Shown: positions 7,288-12,956 of the stretch, piece after piece
Numbering within the stretch: the first letter of the stretch is position 1
How the letters are laid out: every line of letters begins with the position of its first letter
NCBI GenBank assembly: GCA_036003885.1
Contig: DASYSA010000319.1
Location: 1 to 12,956 of the forward strand
Source of the DNA: DASYSA01 sp036003885
Lineage (GTDB): Bacteria > Acidobacteriota > Blastocatellia > UBA7656
Reading direction: 5' to 3'
Length of the DNA: 12,956 bases
Program-made: the position numbers and the translations under genes
The notes under the pieces: model-generated
What the model was told of the DNA's origin: nothing
Seen by the model: the letters and a program-made list of their open reading frames with translations, nothing else
Database searches by the model: none

Positions 7288-10200
7288 ATGAACCGAAAGT
7301 TTAGTTTGGTGCTGTTTTGGTTGGCTCTGTTTTGCATGTTTGTTTTTTCTGACCAGGTCTACGGGCAAGGCTTCGGCAGAATCGTAGGGACGGCAACCGA
7401 TTCTAATGGGGCAGTGGTCGGTGGCGCTAAAGTTACCGTGACCGAGGTCGGCACGGGCGTGTCCCGCGCTACGACGACCGACTCCGATGGATACTTTGCG
7501 TTGGGCTCGCTTCGTCCCGCGCAGTATGACCTGACCGTCGATGCTGCCGGGTTTGCGACCTTCAGTCAACGAGGGGTCAGGCTGCTCGCAGATCAAACTC
7601 TCACCCTTAATGTGAAGGTGCTGCCGAGCGGTACCTCGGAGGTCATTAACGTAACCGTCAGTGATGTCCAGGTCGACACTAAGACCTCCACACTAAGACA
7701 GGTTATCGAAAAGGAACGGGTAGTCGAGCTGCCCTTGAATGGCCGCAACGCAGCAACGCTCACCTTGACCGTGCCCGGCGCGGTCGCCGCGCCCTCGGGT
7801 GGCGCGGACCAGGGCTCGACCAAGACTTTTCCGGGCGCGGTGACGATTTCAGCCAACGGCGCGCGGCAGAACATGGTTAGCTATTCGCTGGATGGCGGCA
7901 ACTACGTGGATGAGTACACAAACGTCAATCAGCCGTTCCCGATGCCCGACGCACTCCAGGAATTCAGCGTGCAGACGAGCAACTACAGTGCGGAATACGG
8001 CCAAAACGCCGGCGCCGTAGTTAACGTAGTCACGAGGTCCGGGACCAACAATTTTCACGGCGATGCTTTCGAGTTTTTGCGCAACGAGGTCTTCAATGCC
8101 AGGCAGTGGCAGGCGGCGAAGCGGGACCAGCTTAAGCGTAACCAGTTTGGCGGAGTCTTCGGCGGCCCGATTATTCACGATCGCACGTTCTTCTTCGGTT
8201 CATTTCAGGCCACCCGCTTTCGCAACGTCGGGGGAGCCACTACAAAGGTTGTGCCCAGTGCGCCCTTAAGGGCGACCGCAACGGATCCGGCGGTCATTAG
8301 CCTCCTGAAGGGCATCCCTGTAGGAGACGCCAGCAATCTGGTGAGTTTCGCGAGACCCGACATCCAGAACTTCAACGAGGTGCTCGGCAAGGTCGACCAT
8401 TCGTTTGGCTCGAATGATCGGATATTCGGTCGCTACTTCTATAACCGCTTCTCGAGAAATGCGGTGTTTGATCCGGCGAATTTCCTGACCTATTCCGACG
8501 GCTCAACTATCGTCTCGCAAAACACGCTCATACAATACACCCACATCTTCAGCGCGAATATGCTGAATTCCTTCCGCTTCAGCTATGCAAAGGAAAATGC
8601 GACGCGCGGTCCGGCAGCCAACGCAATCAGCGTAGCTGATTTGGGGGTCGCGCTGCCGTTTCAGGCAGACCCGAAGGCAATCCAGCAGATCAGAGTGAAT
8701 GGAGCGTTTAATTTCGGAGACAACCCCTCGGCATCCTTCATCCGCAACAATTTCACCTGGGGCGATGACGTGAACTGGGCCCTTGGGAAGCACGATCTGC
8801 GATTCGGCGGTGTAATAGAGCGTAGTCAGGTAGATCTCAACAACAGGTTCTTTCAACCTGCGGAGTTTAGCTTCCCGTCCCTCACCGCTTTCCTCGCCGG
8901 TCAACTCGGCGATTATAGCGGCAACTTAGCCTTCCGCCAGGGCGCGGGAGAATTCAAGAACAATCGGAACATTTTCGCCGGGCTGTACGGCCAGGACAAT
9001 TTCCGTGTGAGCCGGCGGCTGACGGTGAATCTTGGATTGCGGTATGAGCCTTTCCTCCCCTGGCACGAACTCAAAGGGCGCGTGCAGCAGTTCCGCCTTC
9101 CTGACTTTCTTTCCGGCGTCCATTCCACGCAGTTCCCTAACGCGCCGGCAGGAGTGTTCTTCCCCGGGGATGCGGGTGTGCCGGAAGACGGCGTCCGCTC
9201 CAGCCTTAACAACTTTGCTCCCCGTGTCGGCTTTGCTTTCGATATATTTGGTGATGGCAAGACGAGCCTGCGCGGTGGGTTTGGCATCTTCTACGATACC
9301 CGACTAACGGGCATCATCAACAACCGATTTGTGGACCAGACTCCTTTCAGTCCACAATTCATCCTGAGCACTGCGACGGGCGCGGTCAAGCCGGGATCCT
9401 TCAGCGATCCGCTCTGCAACAATGCCTCGACCCAGGCGGCGCTTCACTGCACACCGCAAGGCTCTGTCTATCCATTCCCTGCGACGTTCCCGCCGCCCGC
9501 GGATACCAGGTTTACCTTGAATCAGCTCATCCTGAGCTGGGATCCAGTAAACAAATACCAGGTGCCCACGGTTAATAACTGGAACCTGTCGCTGGAGCAC
9601 CAATTGCCACACAGCTTTCTGGTGCGCGGCGCATATGTGGGGTCTCACAGCAGCCACCTGACTGAGACGCTGAACCTGAACCCGTCGCCAATCGGGGGCG
9701 GTAATCGCAGACTCAACGCCATCGCAGGTGTTGCCTTATTTAGCGACATCCAGCAGGACCTTCAGGACATTAACTCAGGCTACCACTCGCTCCAGTTGTC
9801 CCTCGAGAAGCGGGCGGCACACGGTCTGACGATCCTGGGCAGCTACACCTGGTCGAAGAGCATAGACGATCTTCCGCCAGGCGCAGGCGTCACCGGCTTT
9901 GATACATATTCGGCGCGGCCCTGGGATGATCCGTTACGACATTCGTTTGACCGGGGGCCATCGGAATTCGATCACACGCACCGCTTCGTGGGGTCCTATG
10001 TCTGGCAGCTTCCCGCTCTCACGAAATCAAGCGGGCTGATCCACAATGCGCTGGGCGACTGGCAGTTCAGCGGCATCGTCCAGACCCAGACCGGTCGTCC
10101 GATTACGATCCTGTCGGGAGTGAATAATTCCGGCACAGGGATCGGACAGGACAGAGCAAACATAGTTGGTTCCGCGTACGGCTCCGGAGCCTGCGCCGGA

Positions 10201-10524
10201 ATCACGAAACCTTGCCAGGATTACCTGATCCCGGCTTCGTTTGTGGCAAACGCCACGGGCACGTTCGGCAACATCGGCAAGGGGAGTTTGCGCTTCCCAG
10301 GTTTCTATAGCTGGGATATGGCGCTCGCCAAGAATTTCTCGTTCACCGAGCGCTTCAAACTCCAGTTCCGGGCCGAGTTTTTCAATATCTTCAACCGCGT
10401 GAACTTCGACGAGACTACCGCAACTGGTAACTTTGCGAAGCGCAGCGCCACTGGAAGCTTCGGCGCCCTTCAACAGGCCGGCGACCCTCGGATCGGTCAA
10501 TTAGCGTTGAAGCTCTTCTTTTAG
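7288..10524 (+). CDS. Oar-like TonB-dependent outer-membrane receptor with carboxypeptidase-regulatory-like domain
   Basis: The product is 1,078 residues. Residues 1-26 form a Sec signal peptide (hydrophobic LVLFWLALFCMFVF, likely cleaved after VYG). Residues about 31-117 are a carboxypeptidase-regulatory-like Ig-type domain (GRIVGTATDSNGAVVGGAKV, DGYFALGSLRPAQYDL). The plug follows (about 120-255), with ELPLNGR at 147-153, SYSLDGGNYVDEY and VVNVVTRSGTNNFHGDAF. The rest is an outer-membrane beta-barrel ending in LALKLFF; the terminal aromatic residue is typical of proteins folded by the Bam complex. It should take up a large substrate driven by TonB-ExbBD. The substrate cannot be read from sequence; in Acidobacteriota such receptors are numerous and often tied to glycan or peptide use. 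The gene is intact, transcribed alone, and preceded by the operator and promoter described separately. Confidence 0.95.
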   Translation: MNRKFSLVLFWLALFCMFVFSDQVYGQGFGRIVGTATDSNGAVVGGAKVTVTEVGTGVSRATTTDSDGYFALGSLRPAQYDLTVDAAGFATFSQRGVRLLADQTLTLNVKVLPSGTSEVINVTVSDVQVDTKTSTLRQVIEKERVVELPLNGRNAATLTLTVPGAVAAPSGGADQGSTKTFPGAVTISANGARQNMVSYSLDGGNYVDEYTNVNQPFPMPDALQEFSVQTSNYSAEYGQNAGAVVNVVTRSGTNNFHGDAFEFLRNEVFNARQWQAAKRDQLKRNQFGGVFGGPIIHDRTFFFGSFQATRFRNVGGATTKVVPSAPLRATATDPAVISLLKGIPVGDASNLVSFARPDIQNFNEVLGKVDHSFGSNDRIFGRYFYNRFSRNAVFDPANFLTYSDGSTIVSQNTLIQYTHIFSANMLNSFRFSYAKENATRGPAANAISVADLGVALPFQADPKAIQQIRVNGAFNFGDNPSASFIRNNFTWGDDVNWALGKHDLRFGGVIERSQVDLNNRFFQPAEFSFPSLTAFLAGQLGDYSGNLAFRQGAGEFKNNRNIFAGLYGQDNFRVSRRLTVNLGLRYEPFLPWHELKGRVQQFRLPDFLSGVHSTQFPNAPAGVFFPGDAGVPEDGVRSSLNNFAPRVGFAFDIFGDGKTSLRGGFGIFYDTRLTGIINNRFVDQTPFSPQFILSTATGAVKPGSFSDPLCNNASTQAALHCTPQGSVYPFPATFPPPADTRFTLNQLILSWDPVNKYQVPTVNNWNLSLEHQLPHSFLVRGAYVGSHSSHLTETLNLNPSPIGGGNRRLNAIAGVALFSDIQQDLQDINSGYHSLQLSLEKRAAHGLTILGSYTWSKSIDDLPPGAGVTGFDTYSARPWDDPLRHSFDRGPSEFDHTHRFVGSYVWQLPALTKSSGLIHNALGDWQFSGIVQTQTGRPITILSGVNNSGTGIGQDRANIVGSAYGSGACAGITKPCQDYLIPASFVANATGTFGNIGKGSLRFPGFYSWDMALAKNFSFTERFKLQFRAEFFNIFNRVNFDETTATGNFAKRSATGSFGALQQAGDPRIGQLALKLFF

Positions 10525-10557
10525 TCCTCTGTCAGTCTCGGGTGTAGCAGAAGCCTT

Positions 10558-10592
10558 GGGGTGCTCTCCGTAAGAAAGCGCCCCGCCTTTTG
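10558..10592 (+). terminator. Hairpin terminator after the TonB-dependent receptor
   Basis: GGGGTGC (10558-10564) can pair with GCGCCCC (10578-10584) through a 7-bp stem with one G-U pair and a 13-nt loop. A short T-rich stretch (gccttttgtt) follows. It lies between two convergent genes, 34 bp after the receptor stop. The T-run is weak, so efficiency is uncertain. Confidence 0.6.
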
Positions 10593-10679
10593 TTCCTATG
10601 GCGTGCGCTTTCGATTCGCTCAATGCTGGATGGTCCGGTGTTGTCACAGTGACCAGCCTGCCATCGGCACTATCAGCGA

Positions 10680-12431
10680 TTACGACTCGTACAGATCCAC
10701 CGCCGTCTGACCCCGTGCGAATCGTTGCGCAGTCTGGGCGGCGGATTGATTGCCTGTCCGCTTGCGCACGTCGGTGGCCCAGCGGGCGAGACCGATGAGC
10801 AACTGATTGCGCGCGGGATGGCCTTCACACAATTTCCACTCGTCAAACACCACCCGCAGGCCATGCACGAGATTCCAGCCGTTATCGTCTCTGAGAATGG
10901 ACTGCCCCATCTCCGATAAAAGACGATCACCGGAGAAGCCGGCGTTCAGGTACTCGCGGGTGTGTCTTCCGACTTCGCGCACTTGAATCGTCTCGATGGA
11001 ATCGAGCACCGCCCGCAGAGCCAGGTCTTCGTTCGCCGCATCCGATTTCGCGGCGCTCAGGGGCTCGGTAAGTGAACGCGGTGTAATGTTGAGCCACCGA
11101 TCGCTGAAGAACTGCCAGGCGGCGTGGTACAGCGCTTTGGCCCCTACCTTAAAGCCGCCGTAGCGCAGGGCGGTTCGCACCGAGGAAGCGAGCATCAGTT
11201 CAATTCTCAAGCTTCCCCAGCCGGGGTTCAGGTTTACCGGAGTCCTGGCCATGCGGTCCGCGGCCAGAAGGACCATCGTGGTGACGATCCGATCGATGTC
11301 CACGCGAGCTCGGAGCGCATCCGAGATTGCGTTAAACGTTTGAGTCAGATCGCCGCTCACCAAACCTTTTGCCAGGGCCTCTTCGTCGTACGCACCGACC
11401 CGGTCACCCGGTGAGGGAGAGGCCAGTTCATCGAGGAGCGTATGGATTGGTTCGAACATCCTGATCGCCGCCAGACGGAGTTCTTCCGGTGCGCCCCGCT
11501 CTCGACCAAGAGCCTTGGCTGCCAGGTTGCAGACGAGCTCTTCTGCCTGTTCCCATCCAAATTCTTCGAGCAATTCCGCGAGAAACCCCAACAGCGGCAG
11601 GTTCTCGATGTGACCCAGGAAGAACGGCTCGAGTGCGCATTCATAGAGCAGAGGAACGATCCGCTGGTCATGTCCTCCCAACCGCCTCGCGGTGATCAGA
11701 CACTTCTCGATCCCTTCCCACGTCTTGTCTGCCGAGAATGTGCGGATCCAATGCTCCAGCTTATCCCAGGTGACCGGTGGTGGCAGCGGCTGGATCGCCG
11801 GTCGATCACCCGCGCGGCCCGACGCCCCGGTCGCCGCCATCATGAGCGGAATAAGCCGATCTTCCGGCTCGTAGTGACGCGCGACTTTCACGCCATTGAC
11901 CATCATCGCGAGCTCACGGCCGCCATCGTTGGGTCCGCGCTCGGTAGCGATGTGCCGGCCCAGGTGTTGCACCACCCGTTTCAACGTGTCCTGTTCGGAC
12001 ACCCCTTTCGCGAGCATGATCGCGATCGCTTTCGAGAGGGTCCAGTTATCCTCGCTCAACAAGCCCTCTTTCAACAGGAGGAAATGGGCATCCTGACGCT
12101 TTGATCCGCCGCTGCGCACGTCGATGTAGATGGCACTGTCTCGCACCTCGACGGGGAACGTGTCGAGGTCATCGCATCCTCCCGTGAAACAGCCGCCGCC
12201 TTTCATGTCGTAGCTCCACCCATGCCAGTCACAGGTCAAGACGCCATTGCGGACCCTCCCACGCGTCAATGGATAGCCCATGTGCGGACACTGATTATCA
12301 GTCGCGTAGACGCTGCCCTGGTGCTGAAACAGCGCAATGCTGCGTCCCTCGACTTTGACCGCTTTGGGAGTGCCTTCAGGAACGTCTTTGAGGTCAGCCA
12401 CTCTTACAAAGTTGGATTGTGTGTTCGACAT
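10680..12431 (-). CDS. Rieske [2Fe-2S] domain fused to a large helical domain
   Basis: The product is 583 residues. Residues about 8-106 are a ferredoxin-type Rieske domain with both ligand pairs, Cys48-Pro-His50 and Cys67-Asp-Trp-His70, which would hold a [2Fe-2S] cluster. An extra cysteine pair follows in GCFTGGCDDLD (Cys81, Cys86). No signal peptide or membrane segment is seen, so it is probably cytoplasmic. Residues about 112-583 look almost entirely alpha-helical and contain conserved-looking motifs such as EYLNAGFSGDRLL and GHPARNQLLIGLARWATD. I do not recognise this domain. A distant link to questin-oxidase-like helical oxygenases is only a guess, prompted by histidines at 156, 160 and 186. 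GGAG five bases before ATG 12431 supports the start. The C-terminus is clearly paralogous to the product of the next gene upstream (12538 onward), 106 bp away on the same strand. Confidence 0.85.
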   Translation of the reverse strand: MSNTQSNFVRVADLKDVPEGTPKAVKVEGRSIALFQHQGSVYATDNQCPHMGYPLTRGRVRNGVLTCDWHGWSYDMKGGGCFTGGCDDLDTFPVEVRDSAIYIDVRSGGSKRQDAHFLLLKEGLLSEDNWTLSKAIAIMLAKGVSEQDTLKRVVQHLGRHIATERGPNDGGRELAMMVNGVKVARHYEPEDRLIPLMMAATGASGRAGDRPAIQPLPPPVTWDKLEHWIRTFSADKTWEGIEKCLITARRLGGHDQRIVPLLYECALEPFFLGHIENLPLLGFLAELLEEFGWEQAEELVCNLAAKALGRERGAPEELRLAAIRMFEPIHTLLDELASPSPGDRVGAYDEEALAKGLVSGDLTQTFNAISDALRARVDIDRIVTTMVLLAADRMARTPVNLNPGWGSLRIELMLASSVRTALRYGGFKVGAKALYHAAWQFFSDRWLNITPRSLTEPLSAAKSDAANEDLALRAVLDSIETIQVREVGRHTREYLNAGFSGDRLLSEMGQSILRDDNGWNLVHGLRVVFDEWKLCEGHPARNQLLIGLARWATDVRKRTGNQSAAQTAQRFARGQTAVDLYES

Positions 12432-12439
12432 TGTGACTC

Positions 12440-12536
12440 CAGTTTTCAGTTTTTAGTTTTCAGTTTTTAGTTTCCAGAATCCGTCCTCAGTTCTCAGCCT
12501 GTTAACTGAAAACTCAAAACTGGAAACTGAAAACTG
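12440..12536. repeat. Inverted array of CAGTTTT-type heptad repeats
   Basis: The left arm (12440-12477) reads as five consecutive heptads of the form YAGTTTY plus a final CAG. The right arm (12499-12536) is the same design on the opposite strand, with five heptads plus CAG. The arms match at 32 of 38 positions around a 21-nt spacer that itself contains CAGTTCT. As RNA it would form a long, AU-rich hairpin starting just after the stop of the upstream gene and reaching the Shine-Dalgarno of the Rieske gene. It may attenuate transcription, protect RNA ends or be a non-functional expansion. Confidence 0.8.
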
Positions 12537-12537
12537 T

Positions 12538-12956
12538 TCACTCAAACACCTCCACGGTTGTCTTCCCTTCTGCGAAGCGCATGGCGGTGTTCGTGGCGGA
12601 TCCGCTGTCCTTATTCGTGCGAATGTCCGTAGCATAGCGAGCGAGGCCGACAAGAAGTTGGTACCGGGCGGGATGCCCGGCGCCCAGGGCAGGGTCTGAC
12701 CCGCTGGAGATCTCCCATTCTTCAAACACTGTGCGGAGGGTGGGCAAGATCTGCGTGTTCGTGTCATCCCAGAGCATGACTCGACCCATCTCATGGAGCA
12801 ACCGATCGCCTGAGTATCCGGCGTTCAGGTACTCCAGCACCTGCCGGCCCACATCCTGCACATTGAGTGACGCGATGGAGTTGAGAATCACCTGTATTCC
12901 CGCGTCTTCGTTGGGCACATCGAGCGTGTTGCCGCCGAGAGGAGTAGTGAGCGGCC
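12538..12956 (-). CDS. Paralogue of the Rieske-fusion helical domain (3' part only)
   Basis: The last 139 codons of a minus-strand gene enter from the right edge; the frame is open to base 12954, so the start is outside. The sequence aligns along its whole length with the end of the Rieske-fusion protein. Shared segments include PL..PL, NEDxxxxxxLxSI, EYLNAGYSGDRLLHEMG against EYLNAGFSGDRLLSEMG, VFEEWE against VFDEWK, and GHPARYQLLVGLARYATD against GHPARNQLLIGLARWATD. A seven-residue insertion (about SGSDPAL) precedes GHPAR. GTG at 12918 is inside the conserved region and is not the likely start. Whether this copy also carries a Rieske domain cannot be seen. It would be transcribed before the Rieske gene in a shared operon. 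Confidence 0.85.
   Translation of the reverse strand, partial: PLTTPLGGNTLDVPNEDAGIQVILNSIASLNVQDVGRQVLEYLNAGYSGDRLLHEMGRVMLWDDTNTQILPTLRTVFEEWEISSGSDPALGAGHPARYQLLVGLARYATDIRTNKDSGSATNTAMRFAEGKTTVEVFE

Noticed and set aside
7097..7291. 64-residue leader ORF overlapping the receptor start (ATGA)
   Set aside because: The overlap geometry is suggestive of coupling, but it needs a TTG start, is Arg-rich and has no clear ribosome-binding site; the receptor has its own strong one.
8503..8904. Minus-strand ORFs inside the TonB receptor gene, such as this 133-residue one
   Set aside because: All are antisense to a full-length receptor with signal peptide, plug and barrel; none has a known motif.
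11442..12104. 220-residue plus-strand ORF opposite the Rieske gene
   Set aside because: The minus frame carries complete CxH and CxxH Rieske ligands and is supported by its paralogue; this frame is a shadow.
12440..12536. CRISPR array
   Set aside because: The repeats are contiguous 7-mers in opposite orientations with no unique spacers of regular length and no cas genes.

Overview
The window most likely comes from an Acidobacteriota chromosome, or a closely related soil lineage. The main support is a 1,078-residue Oar-type TonB-dependent receptor with an N-terminal carboxypeptidase-regulatory-like domain, an ELPLNGR motif and a C-terminal Phe. A very large hybrid-type sensor kinase with a periplasmic array of 'VTYxDPxW...LFIQDxTAGIYVD' modules points the same way, as does the fairly GC-rich coding sequence. 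The phylum call is inference from family resemblance; there is no rRNA or other marker gene here.

Layout, left to right. (1) Positions 1-3202, minus strand: one uninterrupted sensor histidine kinase gene whose C-terminus runs off the left edge. It has a lipoprotein-like signal, seven tandem OB-like modules in two related units, one membrane helix, a HisKA domain and an ATPase domain. (2) 3341-4177, plus strand: a remnant of a TPR plus TlpA-like thioredoxin gene that has lost both ends. (3) 4139-5104, minus strand: an AT-richer gene for a pentapeptide-repeat/TIR fusion protein, abutting the broken thioredoxin gene. (4) 5186-6505, minus strand: an exported beta-propeller protein. (5) 6506-7287: a 782-bp divergent intergenic region with a sigma70-like promoter, two near-identical GntR/FadR-type palindromes (TGGTCWGACCA) and a long leader. 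(6) 7288-10524, plus strand: the TonB-dependent receptor, followed by a hairpin terminator. (7) 10680-12431, minus strand: a Rieske [2Fe-2S] domain fused to about 470 residues of helical sequence I do not recognise. (8) 12432-12537: an inverted array of CAGTTTT-type heptads. (9) 12538 to the right edge, minus strand: the 3' end of a second gene whose product is clearly paralogous to the C-terminus of the Rieske fusion.

How the genes fit together. The receptor and the exported propeller diverge from the operator-bearing region, so they could be co-regulated as a nutrient-uptake locus. The TIR gene looks like a compositionally foreign accessory gene, possibly antiviral, at a decayed locus. The two Rieske-region genes form a tandem duplicate pair, probably co-transcribed from right to left through the heptad hairpin. 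No rRNA, tRNA, CRISPR array or complete insertion sequence was seen.
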